5,153 bases of DNA from Candidatus Bipolaricaulis sp. (GTDB lineage Bacteria; Bipolaricaulota; Bipolaricaulia; Bipolaricaulales; Bipolaricaulaceae). Shown one piece after another: positions 1 through 5,153 of the stretch. Both the position numbers and the translations under genes were made by a program. The stretch lies in assembly GCA_020062805.1 (NCBI GenBank), contig JAGUVP010000052.1:1-5153 (forward strand). The letters run 5' to 3'. How positions within the stretch are numbered: the stretch's first letter is position 1; each line of letters opens with the position of its first letter. A model generated the notes under the pieces. It saw only the letters and a list, made by a program, of their open reading frames with translations, searched no databases and was not told the DNA's origin.

Positions 1-950
1 GGGCGCGGATCCTCGCCGGCGTGGGGGCGACCCTGGCCGGGGTCGTGGGGGCCCCGTTCCTCGCTGCCGCAGTGGGAGACCGGGATCGGGCGCACCTGTT
101 CGGGTTCCAGGCCGGGGCGAGCATCCTCTCGGGAATGGCGGGGTCCGCGCTGGGCGGAATTCTCCCCGGCCTGTTCGCCCAGGCGTTCGACCTCCCTTCA
201 GAGGGAGTCCTCGCCTACCGCGCGGCGCTGCTCTGCACGTTCGCCCTCTACCTCGTGGCGATGGTTCCCATCTCGCGGATCACCGGGTCCGGACGCTGGG
301 AGCGACCGCGGCTCGGGGACGTGCTCGCCCGACGCTCCCTCGTCCTACGGCTGGTGACGATTCAGACGACGATCGGTCTAGGAGCTGGACTCGTGATCCC
401 GTTCGCGAACATCTTCTTCCGGCTCAAGTTTTCGGCCTCCGACCCCGCGCTGGGCACGCTGTTCGCGATCAACGCGCTCCTGATGGGCCTGGGGAGCTTT
501 GCCGCGCCCGCCCTCGCCGCGCGCATCGGCCGCGGGAGGACGGTGGTCCTCTCCCAAGGTCTGTCGCTCCCGTTCCTGCTCCTGTGGGGGTTCGGACCGA
601 CGCTCACCTGGGCCGCGATGGGGTACCTCGTCCGCACCCCGCTCATGAACCTCGCCGGTCCGGTATTCTCTCTCCTCGTGATGGAGCTCTTTCCCCCGGG
701 GATGCGGAGCGGGATGAACGGGATCCTCATGGTGGCGTGGAACGCGGGATGGGCGCTCGGGTCGCTCGCCTCGGGGTACCTCCAGGTGGCGCTCGGGTTC
801 TCGTACCTCTTCCCGTGCACGGCAGTCCTGTACGCGGCGGCGGTGTACCTCAACTGGCGGGCGTTCCGACACCTGGGCGTGGACGCGCCGAGCGAGGTTC
901 GGAAGCCCGCGCTGTCCGTCCCCGCTGCGCGTTCGTGGTGGCAAAAGTGA
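1..950 (+). CDS. MFS transporter, C-terminal part (5' end outside the window)
   Basis: Partial major facilitator superfamily permease of the inner membrane; substrate unknown. The reading frame is open from the left edge (first whole codon at 3) and gives about 315 residues, so with a usual length near 400 residues the first two or three helices lie upstream. About nine hydrophobic segments are visible, separated into two groups by a basic cytoplasmic-type loop (GSGRWERPRLGDVLARR) typical of the central MFS loop. After the first visible helix comes GDRDRAHLFGF, and in the second half AARIGRGRTVVL, which looks like the repeat of MFS motif A between helices 8 and 9. The tail after the last helix is short, ending AARSWWQK. 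An internal GTG at 21 and later ATGs are not credible starts because the coding signal continues upstream. The TGA overlaps the GTG of the next gene. Family assignment is firm from composition and topology; the transported compound, whether drug, sugar or other, cannot be read from the sequence. Confidence 0.85.
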   Translation, partial: ARILAGVGATLAGVVGAPFLAAAVGDRDRAHLFGFQAGASILSGMAGSALGGILPGLFAQAFDLPSEGVLAYRAALLCTFALYLVAMVPISRITGSGRWERPRLGDVLARRSLVLRLVTIQTTIGLGAGLVIPFANIFFRLKFSASDPALGTLFAINALLMGLGSFAAPALAARIGRGRTVVLSQGLSLPFLLLWGFGPTLTWAAMGYLVRTPLMNLAGPVFSLLVMELFPPGMRSGMNGILMVAWNAGWALGSLASGYLQVALGFSYLFPCTAVLYAAAVYLNWRAFRHLGVDAPSEVRKPALSVPAARSWWQK

Positions 951-1243
951 GCGCGCTCTACGGCAGGATCTACGATCTCGTCCGCCAGATCCCCCGCGGG
1001 AAGGTGGCCACGTACGGGGACATCGGGGCGTGGGCCGGCTGCGGGGCCCGCACGGTGGGATATGCGTTGGCTGCACTGAGGTCAACGAGGGTGGAGCCCC
1101 CCGTCCCGTGGCAGCGGGTGATCAACGCGCAAGGCAAGTGCAGTGTGGGAGAGGAACAACAGCGTCTCCTCGAAGCGGAGGGCGTGGCCTTCAGTCCCGA
1201 TGGGCGGACCGACCTCGCTCGATTCGGCTGGGACGGACCCTGA
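947..1243 (+). CDS. atl: Alkyltransferase-like (ATL) DNA-lesion-binding protein, MGMT fold without the catalytic cysteine
   Basis: 98-residue protein equal to the DNA-binding domain of O6-alkylguanine-DNA alkyltransferase (Ada/Ogt/MGMT). Visible family features: IPRGKVATYGDIGAWAG (residues 15-31) with the base-flipping Tyr23, the ARTVGYAL segment (34-41) with the candidate arginine finger Arg35, and the active-site loop VPWQRVINAQGK (53-64). True alkyltransferases have PCHR here; this one has Trp55 where the nucleophilic Cys should be and Gln in place of His. This is the ATL signature: in known ATLs (E. coli YbaZ, S. pombe Atl1) such proteins bind and flip O6-alkylguanine without repairing it and pass the lesion to nucleotide excision repair. 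The two other cysteines (32, 65) are not at the reaction position. The start chosen is GTG 947, which gives the usual short N-terminus (MSALYGRIYDLV) and a 4-base overlap (GTGA) with the transporter stop, suggesting translational coupling. In-frame GTGs at 935 and 938 are alternatives, and none has a clear Shine-Dalgarno. The role follows from family knowledge; the missing Cys is seen directly. Confidence 0.9.
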   Translation: MSALYGRIYDLVRQIPRGKVATYGDIGAWAGCGARTVGYALAALRSTRVEPPVPWQRVINAQGKCSVGEEQQRLLEAEGVAFSPDGRTDLARFGWDGP

Positions 1244-1251
1244 GCTGTCCG
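1234..1251. terminator. Possible weak hairpin between convergent genes
   Basis: CGGAC (1234-1238) and GTCCG (1247-1251) form a 5-base-pair GC-rich stem with an 8-base loop, lying over the stop of the ATL gene and just before the stop of the opposing gene. A hairpin at this place could end transcription in both directions. There is no T-run on either side, so it is not a canonical intrinsic terminator, and a stem this short is common in GC-rich DNA. Confidence 0.2.
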
Positions 1252-1252
1252 G

Positions 1253-1786
1253 CTACCGCACGGCCCACGGCAGGATTCCGAGGGCAATCCAGGCACCGAG
1301 GAACGCCGTGGGGAGGAGGACCACCGAAAGGCTCGCCAGGGCGCGTGAGAACCACCCCAGGCGCGTGGCTCCCGGGTACCACTCGTCGAAGTGCGGCGTG
1401 ACCGTGGGGACGCGGACCGCCTGTCCCATGAGGAGACGGAGGGCGCTACGGTGGAACTCCGCCCCGGCGAACTCCCCCTCGATCTGCCTGAGAAGTCCCT
1501 GCCAGTGGGTGACCTCGCGCGACAACCGGTGTCGGATGGAGAGCCAGTACACGCTGATCAGAGCCCCGAACGCCGCCACCACCGTGGTCAGACACCGCAG
1601 GCCTGGCGGCGTGACGTACCCGTTGTAGACATCGTCGAGGACACCGATCCCGAGCGCGACGCCCAGGATGAGAAGCAGAACGCTGGCCACCAGACACGTC
1701 CCGCTCAAGCTCCAGTACGTGCGCTCCTTGTTGGCCGCCGCCACACTCGCTGCCTGGTACACCGACAACCACTCGTGAAGTTCCAC
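1253..1786 (-). CDS. Unrecognised small integral membrane protein, three predicted membrane segments
   Basis: 177 residues; function not recognised. The N-terminal 25 residues are a polar helix (MELHEWLSVYQAASVAAANK). Hydrophobic segments follow at about 27-50 (rich in Leu, Val, Ile), 63-84 (ending YWLSIRHR) and 147-172 near the C-terminus. Between the second and third lies an amphipathic region (85-145) with RHRLSREVTHWQGLLRQIEG, likely a cytoplasmic helix since it is strongly basic directly after the second segment. The layout of a short helix, two membrane segments, a soluble helical part and another hydrophobic segment vaguely recalls the RipA-type octameric membrane proteins, but I cannot confirm this from motifs. 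The start is GTG 1784-1786, supported by a strong Shine-Dalgarno at 1794-1800. It converges on the ATL gene with only 9 bases between stops and is alone on its strand in the window. The overlapping plus-strand frames lack this hydrophobic pattern and a ribosome binding site. Confidence 0.72.
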   Translation of the reverse strand: MELHEWLSVYQAASVAAANKERTYWSLSGTCLVASVLLLILGVALGIGVLDDVYNGYVTPPGLRCLTTVVAAFGALISVYWLSIRHRLSREVTHWQGLLRQIEGEFAGAEFHRSALRLLMGQAVRVPTVTPHFDEWYPGATRLGWFSRALASLSVVLLPTAFLGAWIALGILPWAVR

Positions 1787-1793
1787 CGCGGCA

Positions 1794-1800
1794 CCCCCTC
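1794..1800 (-). promoter_or_regulatory. Ribosome binding site for the membrane protein gene
   Basis: On the minus strand GAGGGGG ends 7 bases before the GTG start codon at 1786. Spacing and purine content fit a Shine-Dalgarno and decide the start. The upstream end of the site is part of the palindrome at 1798-1809. Confidence 0.6.
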
Positions 1801-1809
1801 AACGTTGAG
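1798..1809. repeat. 12-base perfect palindrome, possible operator
   Basis: CTCAACGTTGAG reads identically on both strands. It lies 12 bases upstream of the GTG start of the minus-strand membrane protein gene and shares three bases (1798-1800) with its Shine-Dalgarno. A dimeric regulator bound here, or a small hairpin in the mRNA, could affect expression of that gene. No second copy is seen in the window, so its role is a guess. Confidence 0.35.
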
Positions 1810-1986
1810 TTCACGGAGACCCTAGGACAAAAGGACCTCCTCCCCAAGGCATCGGTTCAATCCGCCACGGGACATTCGTCCTAATCATGTGGCCTACCTC
1901 GTGTGCTCTCCTCGTGGAGACCCGCATGTAAGGCGTTCCACCTTCGACTGGCACACCCCTATATCTCGCCTTAAACTTGGCACGCC

Positions 1987-3414
1987 GTGGGTGGAGACAC
2001 ACCCGTAACGGAACGACCGGTGCACGGAGGCGTATCCCCGTTGTGGAACGAAGCCCCGACGAACGGATCGCTGCCCGCCGTGCTTGGGTTCATCGCCGAT
2101 GCAGTGTTGCAACGAACACCGTTTCGGAGAGCCGTCGTCAGCGTCTATGAACAACCTCTAACGGGACCGGAAAGCTGCTCCCATGTCGTGGCGTACGCAG
2201 CCCGCGGCCTTGCACCTGACGATGAAGCGATCCTCCGCCGCTTCCTCGAAGACAGAGGCACGGTCGCGGCAGCCCGGTTCTCTCCGTGCCACCAACTCGG
2301 TTGTTCCTACTACATCCCCGCCGGATCGGAATCCGGGGCGATCTCCCCCCTCGTGAGGAGCCGCCGTCGGTTCATCGCGCTCGGAGGATGGCACCAAGAT
2401 GATGTGCTCCTCACACCGATCGAGGAGGGTGGGCGGATCATCGGAGCCATCGCTGTGGACGATCCCCGCGACGGAGCCCGCCCAAGTCCGTCTACGCTTC
2501 GCGCGCTGGGAGAAACGGCACGGATGGCCTGGGTCCTCCTCGGTCGCGCTGAGAGGAAGGGGCATCTCGATCCGGATCAGTCGGTGTTCCGCATTCTGGC
2601 GGAACACTGCATGGCCGGGTTCCTCGTGACCGAAGGGGAGAGCCTCTCCTACGTGAACGGACGGGTTGTGGACCTCTTCGGCTACTCCCGGGAGGAGCTG
2701 CTGGCGATGCGCCCGTGGTGGCAGCTCATCCACCCTGACGAGCGGGCGGCGATCCTGAAGCCGCGTGATGGCGCTCAACGAGCGGGAGTCAGAGCCCGCG
2801 GCATTCGCAAGGACTCGAGCCCGTTGTGGCTCCTCGTACGCTCCTACCCCCTGGAGTACCAGCAGCGCCAGGCCCATCTGGTGGATCTGTTCGATATCAG
2901 TGAGCAAGTCCACACCGAGAAACTTCTGCGCGAGAAAGCGATGCATGACCCTCTCACCGGGCTCCTCAACCGGCACTACTTCGACGAGACCATCTTCACT
3001 GAACTCAAGCGTTCCCAACGCTACAAGCGCTCGTTCACCCTCCTCTTGACCGACCTCCGCGGGTTCAAGCGAGTGAACGATCAGCTCGGGCACACCCGGG
3101 GAGACGAGGTCCTGCACTCCATTGCTCGCCTCGTTCGGCAAACGCTGCGCGAAAGCGACTGGGTCGTCCGCTATGGAGGAGACGAGTTTCTGATCGTCCT
3201 CCCCGAAACGGCAGCTCCGATGGACGCCGTGGTGCAACGACTGACCACGGCGATCGAGATGTGGAACCGCGAGCATCTCCCCGAGATCCCGATTGCGATG
3301 GACATGGGATGGGCAACCTGGAATCCAGATCACCCCTGCACGATCCGCGAGCTTCTCGAGGTCGCGGATGCCGAGATGTACGCCAACAAGAGAAGACAGA
3401 CTCTGGAAGGCTAG
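1987..3414 (+). CDS. Diguanylate cyclase, GAF-PAS-GGDEF
   Basis: Soluble signalling enzyme of 475 residues that should make cyclic di-GMP from two GTP in the cytoplasm; no membrane segment is seen. Domains: a GAF-like sensor at about 28-185 (core GGWHQDDVLLTPIEEGGRIIGAIAVDDPRDG from 133), a PAS domain at about 199-306 (FLVTEGESLSYVNGRVVDLFGYSREELL then WWQLIHPDER), a short coupling helix (SEQVHTEKLLREKAMHDP), then GGDEF at 319-473. The cyclase begins with HDPLTGLLNR (320-329), carries LTDLRGFKRVNDQLG with the first metal-binding Asp, and has an intact GGDEF signature at 397-401. RESD (388-391), exactly five residues before it, is a complete RxxD product-inhibition I-site. There is no EAL or HD-GYP domain. 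The start is uncertain: GTG 1987 is the first in frame after a TAA at 1972 but lacks a Shine-Dalgarno, GTG 2020 is possible, and TTG 2041 is preceded by GGAGG; all three leave every domain whole. The sensed ligands are unknown. Confidence 0.93.
   Translation: MGGDTPVTERPVHGGVSPLWNEAPTNGSLPAVLGFIADAVLQRTPFRRAVVSVYEQPLTGPESCSHVVAYAARGLAPDDEAILRRFLEDRGTVAAARFSPCHQLGCSYYIPAGSESGAISPLVRSRRRFIALGGWHQDDVLLTPIEEGGRIIGAIAVDDPRDGARPSPSTLRALGETARMAWVLLGRAERKGHLDPDQSVFRILAEHCMAGFLVTEGESLSYVNGRVVDLFGYSREELLAMRPWWQLIHPDERAAILKPRDGAQRAGVRARGIRKDSSPLWLLVRSYPLEYQQRQAHLVDLFDISEQVHTEKLLREKAMHDPLTGLLNRHYFDETIFTELKRSQRYKRSFTLLLTDLRGFKRVNDQLGHTRGDEVLHSIARLVRQTLRESDWVVRYGGDEFLIVLPETAAPMDAVVQRLTTAIEMWNREHLPEIPIAMDMGWATWNPDHPCTIRELLEVADAEMYANKRRQTLEG
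2026..2030 (+). promoter_or_regulatory. Shine-Dalgarno-like GGAGG favouring a later cyclase start
   Basis: GGAGG ends 10 bases before an in-frame TTG at 2041. No comparable site precedes the GTG codons at 1987 or 2020, so the cyclase may truly start at 2041 and be 18 residues shorter, beginning MWNEAPTNGSLPAVLGF just ahead of the GAF domain. The spacing is slightly long and TTG is a weaker start, so the longer form is kept as the annotation. Confidence 0.4.
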
Positions 3415-3497
3415 ATCGTATAGCGCTAAGGTAGAAGCGGATCGTTGTCCACGCCCAACCAAGCCCAAGGAGCGCGCTTAGGAACGTGGGGACCCCC

Positions 3498-3502
3498 AGG
3501 AG
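3498..3502 (+). promoter_or_regulatory. Ribosome binding site for the secreted peptidase-like gene
   Basis: AGGAG ends 9 bases before ATG 3512 and supports that start. Directly upstream, TGGGG (3487-3491) can pair with CCCCA (3494-3498) in a tight stem abutting the site; whether that hides the site is unknown. Confidence 0.6.
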
Positions 3503-3511
3503 ACAGAGAGC

Positions 3512-4384
3512 ATGAGCGGTAAGGTCCTCCTTCGAGTTCTGATCGCCCTGACCTCCATCATCGGCGGGGGCGCTTTCGCTGCCGGAACAGCGCCCCCCCC
3601 GGAGCGCATGCTCCTGACGGGAATCCCGCCCCTGGGACCGACGTGGCTCTCGGGCGCGGACGGGACGCAGATCCCTGCCGGCTGCGGGCCGGAGGCAGCG
3701 CGGTTGCTCCTTCTCTACCACGACCGTCGCCACGGCTACCGGCTCGTTGGGGAGGATCCCCACGGGGCCATCCGGGAGATCCACCGCCTCATGGGGACGG
3801 CCACTGTGACCTGGGACGGCGTGCGGCAAGGTCTGACCTGGCCATGGTCGTTCACCCCCGGCCTGCAGGCGTACATCGAAACCCGCTACCCCAGCGGCGC
3901 GGCGATGGGAACGCTGAGCGGGAGCCTGAGCGCCGTGTTCACGCGGTCGGTGGACCTCGTCCGCCAAAGCGTGCCCCACGTGATCCTGTTCGACTGGCGA
4001 GGCAGCGGGGGGATCTTCCCCAACCACTACGCGGTCGTCGTCGGCTACGACCTCTCGGCAGGCCGAATGCACCTCGTGCTCAACCCAGGTTGGGGATACG
4101 ACTTCCAGATCCTCGACATGAGCGACCCAGCAGTCGCACCGGTAACTCTGTTCTGGATTGGCGAACTGCGCAACCCTCCCGATTCCGTACCCGGGGGACC
4201 GGTTGCCCCGCCATCCGCAGCGGGGATGTGGGTAACCGATGAAGACGGGCAGACGCAGCTTCGACCCGTGCTTCGCCTTCACAACGACCCCCGGAGCACC
4301 GTGCGCTGGCCGACCTCTTCCCACGTTCAGTTCATCGTTCCCGGTCTCGACGACCTCGCGATCGTCACCTGGGACGCTCGCTAG
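3512..4384 (+). CDS. Secreted C39/papain-like cysteine peptidase family protein
   Basis: 290 residues with an N-terminal signal peptide: a basic start (MSGKVLLR), a hydrophobic core (VLIALTSIIGGGAFA) and a probable cleavage near Ala23-Ala24, without a lipobox. The mature protein has the order expected of a C39-type papain fold. TQIPAGCGPEAARLLLLYH holds the candidate nucleophile Cys58 and an upstream Gln53 that could form the oxyanion hole; FPNHYAVVVGYD holds His172; LVLNPGWG holds Asn191, giving a Cys-His-Asn triad. The GCGP...A...L...Y pattern followed by HGY matches the C39_2-like group of uncharacterised exported peptidases rather than bacteriocin-exporter leader peptidases, as no ABC transporter is attached or adjacent. 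After about residue 208 comes a Pro/Gly-rich linker (PPDSVPGGPVAPPSAAG) and an unassigned tail of some 65 residues. It starts 97 bases after the cyclase on the same strand. Peptidase activity and substrate are inferred only; it could instead be a transglutaminase-like or inactive papain fold. Confidence 0.78.
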   Translation: MSGKVLLRVLIALTSIIGGGAFAAGTAPPPERMLLTGIPPLGPTWLSGADGTQIPAGCGPEAARLLLLYHDRRHGYRLVGEDPHGAIREIHRLMGTATVTWDGVRQGLTWPWSFTPGLQAYIETRYPSGAAMGTLSGSLSAVFTRSVDLVRQSVPHVILFDWRGSGGIFPNHYAVVVGYDLSAGRMHLVLNPGWGYDFQILDMSDPAVAPVTLFWIGELRNPPDSVPGGPVAPPSAAGMWVTDEDGQTQLRPVLRLHNDPRSTVRWPTSSHVQFIVPGLDDLAIVTWDAR

Positions 4385-4505
4385 CCCGCGTGGTCGCTGA
4401 GACAGCCAGGAGATTGAGGAAGTTACAGGCTGAACTCGATCCGCGACCTCGCGAGGCTTCCCGGGGCGCTTCATGGGTGCCTCAGGCGATCGGGGCCGCT
4501 GGGAA

Positions 4506-4518
4506 CGCCAGGTTGGCG
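4506..4518. repeat. Interrupted dyad over the -35 region of glpX
   Basis: CGCCA (4506-4510) and TGGCG (4514-4518) are perfect inverted arms around GGT. The right arm coincides with most of the candidate -35 box. It begins exactly 27 bases before the second dyad at 4533, and both elements are 13 bases long, begin CGC and end GCG, as paired operator half-sites might. Confidence 0.3.
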
Positions 4519-4541
4519 GCAGGGAGGGAGGTCGCTACAGT
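4513..4541 (+). promoter_or_regulatory. Candidate sigma70-type promoter of glpX
   Basis: TTGGCG (4513-4518) and TACAGT (4536-4541) each match four of six consensus bases and are separated by the ideal 17 bases. Transcription would begin near 4548, leaving a leader of only about a dozen bases before GTG 4559, so the Shine-Dalgarno would sit at or near the mRNA 5' end. The position in the 174-base gap before glpX fits an independent promoter; similar matches arise by chance. Confidence 0.4.
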
Positions 4542-4545
4542 AGCG
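4533..4545. repeat. 13-base perfect dyad over the -10 region of glpX
   Basis: CGCTAC-A-GTAGCG is a perfect inverted repeat around a single central A and contains the whole candidate -10 hexamer. A protein bound here would block promoter use, so it is a plausible operator. No regulator gene is visible in the window. Confidence 0.4.
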
Positions 4546-4546
4546 C

Positions 4547-4551
4547 GGTGA
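4547..4551 (+). promoter_or_regulatory. Ribosome binding site for glpX
   Basis: GGTGA, complementary to the end of 16S rRNA, ends 7 bases before GTG 4559. It selects this GTG as the start, which also gives the normal GlpX N-terminus. The purine-rich stretch at 4521-4532 resembles a stronger site but has no start codon at the right distance. Confidence 0.5.
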
Positions 4552-4558
4552 GACCATC

Positions 4559-5153
4559 GTGACCACGCCCACGCGCAACTTGGCCTTGGAGCTCGTCCGG
4601 GTAACGGAATCTGCAGCCCTGGCCGCCGGACGGTTCATGGGCCGTGGGGACAAGGTCGCCGCCGACCAGGCCGCCGTCGAGGCGATGCGGTTCATGCTCG
4701 CCAGCGTCGAGATGGACGGGGTGGTCGTCATCGGGGAGGGGGAGAAAGACCAGGCCCCCATGCTCTACAACGGCGAACGGGTCGGTACCGGAGCCCCACC
4801 GCAGGTGGACATCGCGGTGGACCCCATTGACGGAACGCGCCCCCTCGCCACCGGAAACCTGAACGCGATCTCGACGGTGGCCATTGCCCCGCGGGGGACG
4901 ATGTTCGATCCCGGGCCGTTCGTGTACATGAACAAGCTCGCCGTGGGATCGGCGGCCAAGGGCAAGGTGGACATCACCGCACCGGTGGAGGCGAACCTCC
5001 ACGCGATCGCCCGCGCCAAGGGAGATCGGGTGGACGATCTGACGGTGATCATCCTCGACCGCCCCCGCCACGAGAGGCTCATCGCCGACGTCCGCCGCTG
5101 CAAGGCCCGAATCCGGCTCATCCCGGACGGTGACGTTGCCGCAGCGCTCATGA
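4559..5153 (+). CDS. glpX: Fructose-1,6-bisphosphatase class II (GlpX), N-terminal part (3' end outside the window)
   Basis: Cytoplasmic metal-dependent phosphatase that hydrolyses fructose 1,6-bisphosphate to fructose 6-phosphate in gluconeogenesis; in some bacteria it also acts on sedoheptulose 1,7-bisphosphate. The frame is open to the right edge: 198 whole codons of a usual 320-340, and the terminal ATGA is read as ATG then A, not a stop. The N-terminus ([17 protein letters not shown]) is typical GlpX. Next come GRGDKVAAD with metal ligand Asp36, [17 protein letters not shown] with Glu60, and [14 protein letters not shown] with Asp88 and Asp91, ligands placed by alignment from memory with E. 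coli GlpX Asp33, Glu57, Asp85 and Glu88. [11 protein letters not shown] and [11 protein letters not shown] also match the family. Asp91 stands where E. coli has Glu; DPIDGT or DPVDGT is usual in other bacteria. The start is GTG with GGTGA upstream. It follows the peptidase gene by 174 bases and probably has its own promoter. Confidence 0.96.
   Translation, partial: MTTPTRNLALELVRVTESAALAAGRFMGRGDKVAADQAAVEAMRFMLASVEMDGVVVIGEGEKDQAPMLYNGERVGTGAPPQVDIAVDPIDGTRPLATGNLNAISTVAIAPRGTMFDPGPFVYMNKLAVGSAAKGKVDITAPVEANLHAIARAKGDRVDDLTVIILDRPRHERLIADVRRCKARIRLIPDGDVAAALM

Noticed and set aside
584..946. Upstream extension of the ATL reading frame inside the transporter gene
   Set aside because: This part translates to Arg/Gly/Pro-rich sequence out of frame with the MFS helices; ATL similarity begins only at about 947.
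1827..1841. AGGAGGT on the minus strand (1835-1841) as the start site of a small gene
   Set aside because: The TTG that follows at a suitable distance runs into a TAG after two codons and is out of frame with the downstream gene.
1960..1965. TATATC as a -10 box for the cyclase gene
   Set aside because: No hexamer resembling TTGACA lies 16-18 bases upstream, so the match is too weak to list as a promoter.
2158..3468. 436-codon open frame on the minus strand opposite the cyclase
   Set aside because: The plus strand shows unmistakable GAF, PAS and GGDEF motifs; the reverse frame has no recognisable fold or start signal.
4396..4406. GCTG-AGA-CAGC hairpin just after the peptidase-like stop as an intrinsic terminator
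   Set aside because: A four-base-pair stem with no following T-run is not convincing.
4447..4456. CCTCGCGAGG palindrome after the peptidase-like gene as a terminator
   Set aside because: As RNA its stem would be only about 3 base pairs around a CGCG loop, it is 60 bases past the stop, and no T-run follows.
3065..4474. 469-codon open frame on the minus strand covering the peptidase-like gene
   Set aside because: It is an antisense shadow in GC-rich DNA. Its product is low-complexity Arg/Pro/Gly/Ser-rich with no domain pattern, while the plus strand has a signal peptide, catalytic motifs and a ribosome binding site.
4535..5151. Minus-strand open frames opposite glpX (4535-5071 and 4765-5151)
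   Set aside because: The plus strand encodes GlpX from 4559 to the edge with all its metal-ligand motifs, so these are antisense shadows.
5150..5153. TGA at the last three bases as the stop of glpX
   Set aside because: In the GlpX frame these bases are read as ATG followed by A; the family motif DGDVAAALM continues past the window.

Overview
This is a GC-rich bacterial segment with compact spacing, frequent GTG starts and third positions biased to G/C. The gene set is small housekeeping and accessory genes: a transporter, an alkyltransferase-like DNA-lesion protein, a membrane protein, a c-di-GMP synthase, a secreted papain-fold protein and fructose-1,6-bisphosphatase class II. None of it fixes a phylum. 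The GlpX resembles the form of Gram-positive and deep-branching bacteria more than the E. coli form (DPIDGT rather than DPIEGT, and an [15 protein letters not shown] stretch recalled as similar to mycobacterial GlpX). An uncultured or thermophilic lineage is possible but not shown. I see no tRNA, rRNA, CRISPR array, insertion sequence or phage gene.

Layout. Positions 1-950 (+) hold the C-terminal three quarters of an MFS transporter that enters from the left edge. Its TGA overlaps the GTG of a 98-residue alkyltransferase-like (ATL) gene at 947-1243 (+), so the two are probably co-transcribed. The ATL gene converges on a minus-strand gene at 1253-1786 for an unrecognised protein with three predicted membrane segments; only 9 bases separate the two stops. 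The 200-base region 1787-1986 is divergent and should contain promoters for both sides; its clearest element is a 12-base perfect palindrome touching the ribosome binding site of the minus-strand gene. Positions 1987-3414 (+) encode a GAF-PAS-GGDEF diguanylate cyclase with intact active and inhibitory sites. A 97-base gap with a good Shine-Dalgarno leads to 3512-4384 (+), an exported C39/papain-like protein with a Cys-His-Asn triad. After a 174-base gap carrying a sigma70-like promoter with overlapping dyads, glpX starts at 4559 (GTG) and runs off the right edge without a stop.

How the genes relate. The only clear functional coupling is the overlapping MFS-ATL pair, and that may be just an operon of convenience. 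The cyclase and the secreted peptidase-like protein are consecutive on one strand and could share a transcript, but nothing shows that c-di-GMP controls the peptidase. glpX appears to have its own promoter. I do not see a novel multi-gene system. The most interesting points are the Cys-to-Trp ATL protein, the dyads over the glpX promoter, the palindrome upstream of the orphan membrane protein, and the peptidase-like protein with its unassigned tail.
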